DNA from: Clostridiaceae bacterium
GTDB taxonomy: Bacteria; Bacillota; Clostridia; Peptostreptococcales; Peptostreptococcaceae
Reading direction: 5' to 3'
Length of the DNA stretch: 54,239 nt
Assembly: GCA_902362365.1 (NCBI GenBank)
Contig: CABIVQ010000010.1
Location: 1 to 54,239 of the forward strand
Of the stretch, positions 34,136 to 44,292 are shown piece by piece. The translations under genes and the position numbers were made by a program. Positions within the stretch are counted from its first letter, which is position 1. Each line of letters opens with the position of its first letter. Below the pieces are notes generated by a model, which was given only the letters and a program-made list of their open reading frames with translations, searched no databases and was not told the origin of the DNA.

Positions 34136-35662
34136 ATGAATGAATCGTATTGGCTTTTGAGCTCAAAATCAAAAAAATATAAAGTATTAGATGAAGATAT
34201 TAGTACAGATTACTTAATAGTAGGAGGAGGGATTGTAGGTCTAACTACTGCATTTTTACTAGCAAAAGAAAAGTTGAGTGTAACCTTACTAGATGCAGAC
34301 AGAATTGGATATGGCGCGACAGGAAGAAATACAGGTAAAGTTACTACAATGCATAATTCTTATGCGAAAATAGAAAAAAAATATGGATTAGAAAAAGCAA
34401 AATTATATTATGAAGCAAATAATAAAGCTTTAAAATTCATTGAAAATACAATCTATGAGTATAATATAGATTGCGATTTTGAAAAGGTACCAGCGTTTAT
34501 ATATACAACAGATGAAAATTATATAGAGGATTTAAAGTCAGAGTATGATGCATGTTTAAGAATTGGAATACCATGCAAGTATTATGATGAGTTAGAAGGA
34601 GTCCCACTTGATATTAAAGGAGCTATATCTTTTGAAAATCAAGGTCAATTTAATCCTAAAAAATATATCAATGCTTTAGCAGAATTATGTGAAAAACTAG
34701 GAGTTAAAATATATGAAAATACTCCTGTAGATGATTTGCAAAAAGAAACAGATTATATAATAAAAACAAGAAATAATAATACAATAAATTCTAAAAATTT
34801 GGTAATAGCATCTCATACTCCTTGGTATGACGGAGGTCTTAAATTATACTTTGGAAAAGAAGAAGCTAATTGTTCATATTTATTAGCAACGGATTTAAAT
34901 ATAGATTTGCCTAATGGAATGTATTTAAGCATAGAGGAACCAGCAAGAACATTTAAAGTATATAATGAAAGTGGTAAAAAAGTATTAATTATAGGTGGAT
35001 CTGATCATCAAGTAGGAAAAGGGAACATTGAATCTGATATCTATAAAGAAATAGAAAAATTTGCAGAAAGTAATTTTAATTCAAAAAAAATTATAACAAA
35101 GTGGATGACTCAGGATTATATTAGCTTTGATGATATACCTTATATAGGTCATATAAATTCAAAAGAGAATAATATTTATGTAGCTACAGGATTTTGTAAA
35201 TGGGGAAATACTAATGGAACTGTAGCAGGACTTCTTATAAGAGATTTAATTCTAAATAACTATAGTGAGTATGAGGAATTATTCAATCCTACTAGAGGAG
35301 GAAGTTATTTATCTACGAGGTTTATGAGTTTTAACTTAGTTGTTGCGTTAGACTATGTAAAGGGTAAGTTAAATTTAGGTAATGATGATATGCCGACAAG
35401 AAAAGGAGAAGGACGTATTGTAAATATTGATGGTAAAAGGTACGGAGCTTTTAGAAATTATGATGGAAATCTACATATTGTAGATATAACTTGTACACAT
35501 TTAGGTTGTGAATTGAGGTTTAATAGTGCAGAAAATACTTGGGATTGCCCATGTCACGGTTCAAGGTTTGATTATGATGGGAATATATTAGATGGTCCTG
35601 CGCTTAAGCCCCTTAAAAAATATGGTCATGGAAAAAATGAAGTAGATCCTAAGCTATTGTAA
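34136..35662 (+). CDS. FAD-dependent oxidoreductase with C-terminal Rieske 2Fe-2S domain
   Basis: 508 residues. The N-terminal DAO-type FAD domain has DYLIVGGGIVGLTTAFLLAKE and a conserved GATGRNTGKVT loop; VATGFCKWGNTNGTVAG closes the FAD site. The last 90 residues form a Rieske domain: C453-T-H455 and C471-P-C473-H474 bind the cluster. C458 and C473 are placed to form the disulfide found in high-potential bc1/b6f-type Rieske proteins. The fused protein would pass electrons between a substrate amine or hydroxy-acid site and the cluster. No signal peptide, so cytosolic. Substrate unknown. Start is ATG after AAGGAG. Confidence 0.9.
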   Translation: MNESYWLLSSKSKKYKVLDEDISTDYLIVGGGIVGLTTAFLLAKEKLSVTLLDADRIGYGATGRNTGKVTTMHNSYAKIEKKYGLEKAKLYYEANNKALKFIENTIYEYNIDCDFEKVPAFIYTTDENYIEDLKSEYDACLRIGIPCKYYDELEGVPLDIKGAISFENQGQFNPKKYINALAELCEKLGVKIYENTPVDDLQKETDYIIKTRNNNTINSKNLVIASHTPWYDGGLKLYFGKEEANCSYLLATDLNIDLPNGMYLSIEEPARTFKVYNESGKKVLIIGGSDHQVGKGNIESDIYKEIEKFAESNFNSKKIITKWMTQDYISFDDIPYIGHINSKENNIYVATGFCKWGNTNGTVAGLLIRDLILNNYSEYEELFNPTRGGSYLSTRFMSFNLVVALDYVKGKLNLGNDDMPTRKGEGRIVNIDGKRYGAFRNYDGNLHIVDITCTHLGCELRFNSAENTWDCPCHGSRFDYDGNILDGPALKPLKKYGHGKNEVDPKLL

Positions 35663-35712
35663 ATCTATATGTTAAAATAAATATATAAGTATAGAGATTA
35701 AAAGGAGTGATT

Positions 35713-36291
35713 ATGAGAAAAAGAGAAAAAAAGAAGTGGATTATAGATTTTATTTATATTGTATATATGGCATCGATAATTTGGTTTTTAAAAGAAAGAA
35801 AATTATTCGAATTTGGGATTGTAGTTTTTTGTATAGTTAGTACGCTTATATTAGGAATAGTAAATAAAAAAGTTAATAAATTACTGGATAACAGTATTTA
35901 TATTAACTTGGTAATTTTTATTATGGTATCGTCGTTGCTTGGAAGTTGTTTTAAATTTTATAGCATAAATCATTATGATGACTTTTTGCACTTATACTCT
36001 GGTATTTTGTCTTGTAATGTAGCATACTTGATTATAAGATATTTTAATAATGAAGAAAATATAAAAATGGTTAATAAGGTATTTGTAATGATATTTCTAT
36101 TTATGTTTACTATGGGTGTAGCTAGCCTTTGGGAGATAATGGAGTTTTCATTAGATAACATATTAGGAACTCATACTCAAATAGGTGGATTAGAAGATAC
36201 AATGATAGATATGGTAGATGCACTAATTGGAGCAATAATTTCTATACCATATTTTATAAGAAAAATGAGCGATAAACATTCTAAAGAATAG
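35713..36291 (+). CDS. YjdF/DUF2238-like integral membrane protein
   Basis: 192 residues with about six membrane helices. The conserved polar blocks NHYDDFLHLYSGI, SLWEIMEFSLDNILGTHTQ and DTMIDMVDALIGAII match the DUF2238 family; the Asp/His/Glu residues in them may bind a metal. Function is not known. ATG at 35713 is chosen because AAAGGAGTG lies directly upstream; an in-frame GTG at 35707 is part of that site. It may be co-transcribed with the FAD-Rieske gene 50 bases before. Confidence 0.75.
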   Translation: MRKREKKKWIIDFIYIVYMASIIWFLKERKLFEFGIVVFCIVSTLILGIVNKKVNKLLDNSIYINLVIFIMVSSLLGSCFKFYSINHYDDFLHLYSGILSCNVAYLIIRYFNNEENIKMVNKVFVMIFLFMFTMGVASLWEIMEFSLDNILGTHTQIGGLEDTMIDMVDALIGAIISIPYFIRKMSDKHSKE

Positions 36292-36374
36292 GTTTTAATA
36301 ATACAAAAGGGTGGCATAGATATTATGCACCCTTTGTTTATGAGAAATTTATTTAAATATAATATTATTTTGAC

Positions 36375-37634
36375 TTAAGATGTAAATTCTATTTCTTCGT
36401 TTATAGTATCTTGAATATAATCATCTATTGATTGAGATATTCTCTTTGCTGCAACAACAGCCTCAATTACTGTACTAGCACCATGAGCAACATCTCCGCA
36501 TGCAAATACTCCTTCTCTAGTTGTTTGACCATATTCGTTAGTAAATAAAAGTCCGCCTCTTTTTACATCTAGACCTTTATTATTAACAACTATATTATTT
36601 TTAGCTTCTTGGCTTACCGCAATTAAAACAGAATCACATTCATATAACTTTTCACTATTTTCTACTGTAATAAGAGAGGTAGTTCCATCTTCATTTGTTA
36701 TTTTTTTAGTATCAGCAAGTATTATTCCTACATCTACTATTTCAACAGGAGACTTAAATGTATTAAATAAAACACCTTCTTGTTTTGCGTCATTAATCTC
36801 ATGATTAGTAGCTGTCATATCTTCAAAGCCACGTCTATAAGCTACGTAAACTTCCTTAGAACCATAATATTTAGCACTTCTAGCAGCATCCATTGCCACG
36901 TTACCTGCTCCAATTACAATAACTTTTTCACCCAAATCGTAAAGATGAGGGCTTTTTAAGTAATTTATAGCATAGTGAGCATGACCGAAAGTCTCTCCTT
37001 TTATATTTAATCTTTTAGGATTCCAAACTCCTGTACCTATAAATATAGCTTTGTATCCATCTTCAAAAAGCTTATCTAAAGTTACTACAGGACCAACTAA
37101 AGAGTTTATTTTTATTTTTACTCCATACTCTTTTAATCTTGTGCCTATAAGATTTATAATGTTTTCTGGTAATCTAAAACTTGGTATACCATAAGTTAAA
37201 ACTCCACCTATTTTTTCATTTTTTTCAAAAATAGTAACATCATAACCTTTTTTTGCTAAGTCAAAAGCAACTGTTATGCCAGCAGGTCCAGATCCTACTA
37301 TAGCTACTTTCAAGTTATTAGATTTAGGTTTTGTAATATTCATATTTTTTAAGTACTCAAATGAAATTTCTTTCTCAATGTTATAAAAATGTACAGGTTC
37401 TCCTTTTATACCCCTTATACAGTTACCACTACATTGCGTTTCATGAGGACATACAATCGCGCAAATAGAAGATAAAGGGTTATTTTCAAAAAGTATTTTT
37501 CCTGCCTCTTGTAAATTATTTTCCTTATAAAGTTTTATTATTTCTGGAATTGGAGTATCAATAGGACAATTTTTTTGACACCTAGCATTTTTACATAAAA
37601 GACAATTGTTAGCTTCATTTAAAAGATTTTTCAT
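36375..37634 (-). CDS. GltD-like NAD(P)-dependent FAD/Fe-S oxidoreductase
   Basis: 419 residues. The N-terminal region carries two cysteine clusters (CLLCKNARCQKNCP and CAIVCPHETQCSGNC) for two 4Fe-4S centres. The FAD site is VAIVGSGPAGITVAFDLAKKG and the NAD(P) site is VIVIGAGNVAMDAARSAKYYG, with a C-terminal CGDVAHGAST FAD loop. The fold is that of glutamate synthase small subunits and dihydropyrimidine dehydrogenase N-terminal parts. No glutamate synthase large subunit is nearby, so this is a stand-alone electron-transfer subunit whose partner is unknown. Start is ATG after AAGGGGTG. Confidence 0.88.
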   Translation of the reverse strand: MKNLLNEANNCLLCKNARCQKNCPIDTPIPEIIKLYKENNLQEAGKILFENNPLSSICAIVCPHETQCSGNCIRGIKGEPVHFYNIEKEISFEYLKNMNITKPKSNNLKVAIVGSGPAGITVAFDLAKKGYDVTIFEKNEKIGGVLTYGIPSFRLPENIINLIGTRLKEYGVKIKINSLVGPVVTLDKLFEDGYKAIFIGTGVWNPKRLNIKGETFGHAHYAINYLKSPHLYDLGEKVIVIGAGNVAMDAARSAKYYGSKEVYVAYRRGFEDMTATNHEINDAKQEGVLFNTFKSPVEIVDVGIILADTKKITNEDGTTSLITVENSEKLYECDSVLIAVSQEAKNNIVVNNKGLDVKRGGLLFTNEYGQTTREGVFACGDVAHGASTVIEAVVAAKRISQSIDDYIQDTINEEIEFTS

Positions 37635-37840
37635 AATATCACCCCTTGCAATATGTTGTCAATGTCGTTTGATAGTAATTTATATTATAGCAAAAAAATA
37701 AGAAATAGTATAAAAATAATTTAATTTTTACTTTATTTTATTTTTTTATAGCTTAGTTTACTAATAATGTATATTTTAGTAAAATCATATATGATATTGT
37801 AATAATTAAAGATAATAAGTAGTATTAGGAGGAATTATAA

Positions 37841-38653
37841 TTGTTTAAAAAAATTTTTAATTTAATTAATAAGAAAAAGCATGTAAAAAATACAGAAGTA
37901 GGAGAAGAAAACCTAATTAAGGATGATAATAAAAATAATCAGGAAATAGACAGTATAGAAACAAAAATTGAGGAAGTAACTAACTTTGATAATGAAGAGG
38001 TATCTATAGAAGAAGAATTGGAGATGTTTTTAAAAGAAAATGAAGAATATATAAAGGATATTAAAATACGAAGAGGAAAGAGTATAAGGTCTGTAGACAT
38101 ATATAGTGAAGAGGTTTTAGAATTTAAAACTTATAAGGAGTGTAGTAAAACTCTTAAGGTTCCATTATCTTATATAAAAGAAAATTTAAAATATGGTCAT
38201 ACAGACTATTTAGGTGGTGCAATCAATTATTTAAAGCAACAACTTGGAGAATGTATTGAAGATGAAAGTGAGTATTTGAATAATAATAAAAGTCCTATTG
38301 AATTATTTAATATGCTAAATAATAAAATATTTAAAAGTAAAATTTCTGAAAATAAAAGAGATGAAATTTTATCAAGTGAAAAAATTGAGCCAATGAAAAT
38401 GCATTATAGATTTGAATGTATAGATACAGAATATGATGATTACTTTAAAAAATACGGGGCTATAATTAAAAGAGGCGGAAAGAAAAAAATTGAGTTAGTG
38501 AATAAAAAGGGTGAGGTAATAGAAATTTTTAAATCTCTAGATAGCTGTTCAGATTATTTAAGTAAAAATAGAAATGAAGTTGTTGATATGTTAAAGTGCG
38601 GTCATACAAAAGTTGGTCGATATGAAATAAGGTATAGTCTTAGAAATATTTAA
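37841..38653 (+). CDS. Protein with two NUMOD1-like DNA-binding modules
   Basis: 270 residues, no signal or membrane helix. After an acidic N-terminus there are two similar modules, at about residues 80-130 (SVDIYSEEVLEFKTYKECSK...LKYGHTDYLGG) and about 220-268 (IELVNKKGEVIEIFKSLDSC...LKCGHTKVGRYEIRY). Each has a strand pair, 'F-K-S/T-hydrophobic', a short HTH and an LKxGHT turn, resembling NUMOD1 repeats of homing endonucleases. No GIY-YIG or HNH nuclease domain is present. DNA binding is inferred. Start is TTG with AGGAGG 8 bases ahead. A single-gene unit. Confidence 0.6.
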   Translation: MFKKIFNLINKKKHVKNTEVGEENLIKDDNKNNQEIDSIETKIEEVTNFDNEEVSIEEELEMFLKENEEYIKDIKIRRGKSIRSVDIYSEEVLEFKTYKECSKTLKVPLSYIKENLKYGHTDYLGGAINYLKQQLGECIEDESEYLNNNKSPIELFNMLNNKIFKSKISENKRDEILSSEKIEPMKMHYRFECIDTEYDDYFKKYGAIIKRGGKKKIELVNKKGEVIEIFKSLDSCSDYLSKNRNEVVDMLKCGHTKVGRYEIRYSLRNI

Positions 38654-38751
38654 GTTCATAATAAATTCATAATACCTTCATTTCTTATTCACACACTTCA
38701 AATTAAAATAATGTAGTATAAGTATAGAGTTAATATTTTAGGAGGTATTTT

Positions 38752-39876
38752 ATGTCAGAAGATAAGATGACTGACAATAACAAAGGCCAAAAAACAATAG
38801 ATAAAAATGGCGAAGTTATTGATAATAAAAAGAAGCAACAAGACCGAATTAAGTTAGAAGATAAAAGCTCAATAAAAAAAATGAAAAAATTTAAATTAAA
38901 TAATATAACAAAAATAGTTGCAGTTGCATTAGTTGGAATTATATGTTTAGGTGTAGGGTTTAGTTATGGGAAAAGTGTAGGTAGAGAATTACCGGCTACT
39001 GCAAAGAAATATAGTGCAAATAAAGTTTTTGCTACGGTTGGAGATGTATCAATAACAGGTAAGGAACTTCAATATAGAATGGATCCGTTATTCTATTTAC
39101 AAGGAAAAAGTAAACTTACAGGTGAAGAAATCAGTGCTTATGAGTATAGTATGTTAGATTATATGACTACAACTGAGATGCTATATTTAGAAGCTAAGTC
39201 TAATAATATAGAGGTTACGGAAGATGAAATAGATGAAGAGTACGAAACTACAATGAGCTCAATTACTCAAAGTTTTGGAATGACGGAAGATGAATATTTA
39301 AAAGAATTTGGTTTAACTAAAGATTATATTAAGAAAGATTTAGAAAAAGAATTAATAGCTGTAAAATATATGGGTGAAGTGACAGATGTAAGTGAAGAAG
39401 AGGCAAAAAACTATTATGACAAGAATAAGGATGAGTTCTTTGAAGTTAGAGGATCACATATATTAATTAAGACTACAGATGATGAAGGTAATGAATTAAG
39501 TGATGATGAAAAGGCAAAACGAAAAGAAAAGGCTGAGGAAATATTAAAAAAAGCTAAGGCAGGAGAAGATTTTGATACTTTAGCTGAAGAATATTCTGAA
39601 GATACATCAGCTACGAATGGTGGGGACTTAGGATTCTTTAAAAAAGGTGATATGGTGGAAAGTTTTGAGAATGCAGTTTTCTCTTTAGATAATAATCAAA
39701 TCTATGATGAAATTGTAGAAACTGATTACGGGTATCATATAATTAAGAAAACTGGAGAACAATATGCTTCATTTGAAGATGAAAAAGAGGATTTAATAAG
39801 TCAATTATCTTATAATAAACAAAATACATTATTAGATGATTTAGAAGCAAAATATGAGATAGAAATAAAAGAATAA
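38752..39876 (+). CDS. PrsA/SurA-like parvulin peptidyl-prolyl isomerase
   Basis: 374 residues. About 50 charged cytosolic residues, a membrane helix (about 52-73), then outside the cell a SurA-N-like helical chaperone domain (about 85-220) and a parvulin domain (about 228-340; VRGSHILIKT, NGGDLGFFKKGDMV, GYHIIK). It would fold secreted and wall proteins. Unlike typical PrsA there is no lipobox; anchoring is by the helix. Start is ATG after AGGAGG. Confidence 0.9.
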   Translation: MSEDKMTDNNKGQKTIDKNGEVIDNKKKQQDRIKLEDKSSIKKMKKFKLNNITKIVAVALVGIICLGVGFSYGKSVGRELPATAKKYSANKVFATVGDVSITGKELQYRMDPLFYLQGKSKLTGEEISAYEYSMLDYMTTTEMLYLEAKSNNIEVTEDEIDEEYETTMSSITQSFGMTEDEYLKEFGLTKDYIKKDLEKELIAVKYMGEVTDVSEEEAKNYYDKNKDEFFEVRGSHILIKTTDDEGNELSDDEKAKRKEKAEEILKKAKAGEDFDTLAEEYSEDTSATNGGDLGFFKKGDMVESFENAVFSLDNNQIYDEIVETDYGYHIIKKTGEQYASFEDEKEDLISQLSYNKQNTLLDDLEAKYEIEIKE

Positions 39877-39885
39877 GTATTTTAT

Positions 39886-39928
39886 AAAAAATAGGATAGT
39901 TATGAATATCATAACTATCCTATTTTTT
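39886..39928 (+). terminator. Terminator after parvulin gene
   Basis: A perfect 20-bp stem (39886-39905 with 39909-39928), 3-base loop, ending in a run of T. Confidence 0.92.
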
Positions 39929-40116
39929 TAATAAGAAATGAGGAATTATCTGGTTTATGGATAAGATATAATATGAATTATTAAACTTAAAACATTTTGT
40001 AAAAATGTTGCTCAAGCTAAGAAAATTTTTGCTATATTTTGAGAGAATAATATGAAAATGGGAAACGTTGTTCATAAGGTATGTTACTATATATCTTAAG
40101 GAAGGGAGTTGAAATT

Positions 40117-40461
40117 ATGATAAAAAGAAAATGTGATTTAATTGTAGAAGATGGAAACTTAAGAAATGGTAAAGGAAATATTAAGAGAGAGCATATTATT
40201 ATGGGGGACGAATTTAAAGGCAAGGGTAAACTATTTGCAAAGATTACTATACCTAAAGGGAATTCTATAGGTATGCACGACCATACAGAAGATTTTGAGG
40301 TATACTATATTTTAAAAGGTGTAGGACAAGTTTTAGATAATGGGAATTTAGTCGAGGTTAAGGAAGGGGATGTTATTTATACTGCAGATGGAAATAATCA
40401 TTATTTAGAAAATATTGGTGTTGTTGACTTAGAACTTATAGCCGTGGTTCTATATGAATAA
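40117..40461 (+). CDS. Small cupin-domain protein
   Basis: 114 residues, a single cupin barrel. Motif 1 is GMHDHTEDFEVYYILKG (two His and a Glu for metal) and motif 2 is EGDVIYTADGNNHYLEN with the fourth histidine. Enzymatic, sugar-isomerising or binding roles are all possible. ATG at 40117 follows AAGGAAGGGAG; an earlier in-frame ATG at 40081 lacks a ribosome site. A monocistronic unit with its own terminator. Confidence 0.85.
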   Translation: MIKRKCDLIVEDGNLRNGKGNIKREHIIMGDEFKGKGKLFAKITIPKGNSIGMHDHTEDFEVYYILKGVGQVLDNGNLVEVKEGDVIYTADGNNHYLENIGVVDLELIAVVLYE

Positions 40462-40467
40462 ATAAAC

Positions 40468-40495
40468 GCTCTGGAGTATATCCAGAGCATTATTT
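40468..40495 (+). terminator. Terminator after cupin gene
   Basis: GCTCTGGA (40468-40475) pairs with TCCAGAGC (40481-40488), followed by ATTATTTT. Confidence 0.8.
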
Positions 40496-40733
40496 TAATA
40501 GATTTACTTAGGTATTGTTAAGACTAATTAGTTAGATAGAGGCTAGACTATTTATTACATCAATATAAATAATAATTAAACTAAATTATAGAGTATGTGA
40601 AATACACTATAGTGGGTGATGTCATATTTATATGGTTATCATGATATAGTAAAATATAGTACTGAATTATACTTAAGTAAATCTAGTAGTAGTATTTTAA
40701 CCCAAATATGATATATTTATTAATAATAAAATT

Positions 40734-42290
40734 TTATATTTTATATTTATTAATAATTGAATCTAGATCATCTTTATTCTCGGCAACCCAAGTGTAAAAC
40801 TTCTTATTACTATTATTTACAGAAACAGCAATTTCGAATAATAATTTAGGTAAATCATCTGCTCTAAAGTCTCCTAAGGAATTTCCTAATCTTGTTTTAT
40901 TCAGTTGGAAATTACCGTCAATAAATAATTCAAATGCATCTGTAGATACACCATCAACTTTTTTTATCTTTCCAGATAATCCAATTGCTCCTATTTGGTG
41001 AACTCCACAAGAGTTTGTGCAACCAGATATATATATTCTTGGAATCGCATTTAAAATACTTTCATCTCCATTTTCTTTAAAATAAGATATTATACTATGA
41101 AGCATTTGTTGACTATTTTGAACTCCCATTTGACAAATTGGCACACCTATACAAGAAATACTTTTTTCTAAACTTGTATTTCCACTGATGGATTTACTTA
41201 TTTCAAGTATTTTTTTAGCTTCATTTCCATCTAAGTTTATAATATACATACCTTCAGTCATAGCTAATCTAATCATTGGATTTTTAGCTTTATCTAATTC
41301 ATATAGCAAAATTTTTAAGTTTTTAAGTGATAAAAGTCCTCCGATTGGATGAATATAAACGCTATACCTTCCTTGTTGTTTTTGCTTAATTAATCTAGGA
41401 TCTGAGATGTCTATTTCACTACCATATTCAAAGTACTCAATAGGATCTGGATAAAGGTCCAAGCCACCTTTTTCTTTTTCCTTAGCTACATATTCTTTGA
41501 ATTTTTCTAAGAATACTTTTTCTCCTAATCTGCTAACCATGTATCTAACTCTTGCTTTTGCTTTATTTTTATAATCACCTTCATCCATAAATAATTTAGT
41601 TAACCCTTCTACATAGTATAAAACATCAGATGGTTTTACTAATTCATCAAGTTGAAGAGATACGGCGGGATTCCTTCCTAATCCTCCTCCTACAAATACT
41701 TTAAAGTATTGCTCATTATCTTTTAAAGTTGCAATAAATCCTAAATCTTGTACAGTACAATGAGCAGTATCCTCATCACAACTAGAAAAAGAGACTTTCA
41801 ACTTTCTCGGTAGATGATAAGTTGTTATTTTACTTAAAAAATAATTATCTGTAGCAATAGAATATGGTGTTACATCAAATGCTTCATCTGGATCTACACC
41901 AGATAAGGGAGACAATCCTACATTTCTAGGGAAATTACCTCCTCCTCCTCTAGTGAAAATACTGTTGTGAATTCCTTCCTCCATAATGTCACATATTGAA
42001 CATACATCTAAGCCATGGAACTGTATTGCCTGTCTTGTAGTAAGATGAATATGACTTAGATTATGCTTATTTGCCATATGATATATTGTGTGAAGTTGAG
42101 AACGAGACATTACACCAGAAGAAACTCGTAGTCTTATCATAAAAGATTTTTGATCTCTTTGAGCATATACCCCATACCCACCTGAAAATCCTTTATATTC
42201 CATTTTAGGAACTTCGCCATTAAAGAATTTTAATGAAAATTCTTTAAAATTGGGTATTTCTTTTAATAAAGTTTCCCTTAAATTATTCAT
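40734..42290 (-). CDS. Siroheme nitrite/sulfite reductase (ferredoxin-type)
   Basis: 518 residues with the two-fold repeated ferredoxin-like and siroheme domains. Siroheme-binding basic motif THLTTRQAIQ-type (HIHLTTRQAIQFHG) is present. The 4Fe-4S/siroheme cysteines are C-x5-C (CIGVPIC) and C-x3-C (CTNSC). It reduces sulfite to sulfide or nitrite to ammonia with six electrons; the two cannot be separated by reading. No siroheme synthesis or electron-donor gene is adjacent. ATG at 42290 is preferred because GAGGTG lies 5 bases upstream; an upstream in-frame TTG overlaps that site. Confidence 0.88.
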   Translation of the reverse strand: MNNLRETLLKEIPNFKEFSLKFFNGEVPKMEYKGFSGGYGVYAQRDQKSFMIRLRVSSGVMSRSQLHTIYHMANKHNLSHIHLTTRQAIQFHGLDVCSICDIMEEGIHNSIFTRGGGGNFPRNVGLSPLSGVDPDEAFDVTPYSIATDNYFLSKITTYHLPRKLKVSFSSCDEDTAHCTVQDLGFIATLKDNEQYFKVFVGGGLGRNPAVSLQLDELVKPSDVLYYVEGLTKLFMDEGDYKNKAKARVRYMVSRLGEKVFLEKFKEYVAKEKEKGGLDLYPDPIEYFEYGSEIDISDPRLIKQKQQGRYSVYIHPIGGLLSLKNLKILLYELDKAKNPMIRLAMTEGMYIINLDGNEAKKILEISKSISGNTSLEKSISCIGVPICQMGVQNSQQMLHSIISYFKENGDESILNAIPRIYISGCTNSCGVHQIGAIGLSGKIKKVDGVSTDAFELFIDGNFQLNKTRLGNSLGDFRADDLPKLLFEIAVSVNNSNKKFYTWVAENKDDLDSIINKYKI

Positions 42291-42705
42291 TTTACACCTC
42301 AACTATACATTTTCTTATGATATATTATTCACTTTAAAAGGTATAAATATAATGTGTATTTAAATGTAGAGTTAAAATAATTTTAACCAATGACGTGATT
42401 AGTTAAGAAGTGTTAACTTATATTAAAAGAGTTAAATAGAACAAAGTATTAAGATTTTGTTTTAAGTTTTTATTATATGGTTTATAATTAAGAAAAGATA
42501 ATTTTGTAATAAGATGTATATTATAGAACTTTTATAGTATTAATATGTAAGAATTTTTTATAAAAAATAAAAAGTTATTTTAATTTGGATAAAGGATAAA
42601 CGCAATTCAATAATGAAATTAATAATATAATTGCAGAATACTTATGAAATATTTAATTTATTTCTTAGGGTAACAAATAAAAAATAATCTGAAGGAAGTG
42701 AGTAT
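42291..42705. other. Intergenic region between divergent genes
   Basis: About 415 AT-rich bases with no gene. One short inverted repeat, AGTTAA-GAAGTG-TTAACT near 42400-42418, could be an operator for either gene; nothing else stands out. Confidence 0.4.
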
Positions 42706-44256
42706 ATGAGGATTATAGACCAAGTTAAAAATAGAAAGAGCATTATTATATTAATTATTCCTCTGTTAATTGTAGCTCAATACTACCTTTTTAAATTTGG
42801 AATCCTAAGACCAATGATAAAAGGTGTAGAAATTAAAATCATAAATGGATATCATATTCAAGATATAGATAAGTATGTTATAAGATTAGGTGAAGAAGTT
42901 ACGTTATCAAGTGGGGAATATATTAAGATTCCTCAATATGCAAAAGATCCAGAAATAAGTTTTAAAGTATTAGATAATAACAAGGTATTAAAAATAATTG
43001 ATAACAATGAGAATGAACAAAATACTTCTACGCTGATAGGCTTAAAAAAGGGATATTCTTCAATTGCAATTGTCAAGAACTCAAGGGTATTAAAAAAAGC
43101 TACGGTATTAGTAGTAGATCCACAGGTAGAAAGTTTAGATTTAAATGTGGATGGAAATTTGGTGTTTGTTGGAGATAGTGCAGAAATAGGTAGCAATGTT
43201 GAAGTAGATTATAAGCGATTTAAAGATGCCTACAAGGTCACATATGAGAGTTCTAATGAAGATATACTAAAAATTGAAGGGAATGAAGTAAAAGCTATTG
43301 GAGTAGGAAGTGCTACTATATATGCAAAATCTGGTGATAAAGTAGATTCTATAAGATATAGGATAAGTGCTAAAGTATCTAGTATGAAAGTAGATAAATC
43401 TATAGAAATAGAGGTTGGTGAAAGTAAAAGCATAGTACCTAAGATAACTACTAGCCCAAGAGGTTTAAAACATCCAACTATAGAATATCAATTAGTAGAA
43501 TCTAAACTTCCTATAGAAAGAGCTATAAGATTAGACCAGAATGGAGTAATTGTAGGCTTAAGAGAGGGTGAAGAAAAAGTACTGGTATCTTGTGGTATTG
43601 GTTCAAATAAAAAATCGCAAATAGTTACAGTAAAAGTTGTAAAGGAATCATTGTTAAAAAAATATATAAAAGATTTAATTTCAAACTACAAAGTAGTTGA
43701 TAATAAAATATTAATTACATTAACATGGAGTAGTTTAGAAGAAATATACAATTATGATGTATATTTAAAGAATAATTTATCAGATGATAAAAGCTATAGT
43801 GTGGTCAAGTCTATAATTATGGATAAGATTGATTTGGACAGTAAAAATAAAATAAAGGCAAATCTTGAGATAGATTTGGATAATATTAATGAAGTGGACT
43901 TTGATATTTATGTGGTAGGCGTTACTGATAGAGGGAGCACAAATAAAAGTAATGTTGTAAATATCAAACATTCGATAGAAGATACGGAAAAGGATTCTAT
44001 CAATTTATCAGCAAATTTAGATAAGGATAATAAAAATATACATTTATCATGGAATAGTATAGAGAATGCTAAATATAATATTTATGTAAAAGATATATCA
44101 AAGGGTGATCAGTCATTTGTCTTGTATGCAGAAGGTATTAGTGAAAATAACTATACGTTAAATCTAGATGGTGAAGATTTAAATTTAGAAGTTTATGTAT
44201 CCACTGTGGTTGAAGGTAAAGATGAAATAAAAAGTACTATAAAAGTGTTTAAATAA
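42706..44256 (+). CDS. Membrane-anchored surface protein with Ig-like and FN3-like domains
   Basis: 516 residues. A basic start and one hydrophobic helix (about 13-32) with no clear cleavage site act as signal anchor. The outside part has two or three BIG2-like beta domains (for example YESSNEDILKIEGNEVKAIGVGSATIYAKSG, about 140-225, and a further one to about 315), then two fibronectin-III-like domains (about 320-420 and 430-516; ITLTWSSLEEIYNYDVYL and IHLSWNSIENAKYNIYV). Such stacks act as stalks or adhesins. No catalytic domain or sorting motif is visible. Start is ATG after GAAGGAAGTG. Confidence 0.75.
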   Translation: MRIIDQVKNRKSIIILIIPLLIVAQYYLFKFGILRPMIKGVEIKIINGYHIQDIDKYVIRLGEEVTLSSGEYIKIPQYAKDPEISFKVLDNNKVLKIIDNNENEQNTSTLIGLKKGYSSIAIVKNSRVLKKATVLVVDPQVESLDLNVDGNLVFVGDSAEIGSNVEVDYKRFKDAYKVTYESSNEDILKIEGNEVKAIGVGSATIYAKSGDKVDSIRYRISAKVSSMKVDKSIEIEVGESKSIVPKITTSPRGLKHPTIEYQLVESKLPIERAIRLDQNGVIVGLREGEEKVLVSCGIGSNKKSQIVTVKVVKESLLKKYIKDLISNYKVVDNKILITLTWSSLEEIYNYDVYLKNNLSDDKSYSVVKSIIMDKIDLDSKNKIKANLEIDLDNINEVDFDIYVVGVTDRGSTNKSNVVNIKHSIEDTEKDSINLSANLDKDNKNIHLSWNSIENAKYNIYVKDISKGDQSFVLYAEGISENNYTLNLDGEDLNLEVYVSTVVEGKDEIKSTIKVFK

Positions 44257-44292
44257 GTAAAAAAATAAGTATAAAATTTGATTTTATATAAT

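Noticed and set aside
42400..42418. AGTTAA/TTAACT inverted repeat as a specific operator of the siroheme reductase
   Set aside because: Six AT-rich bases per arm is too weak, and no regulator gene lies nearby.
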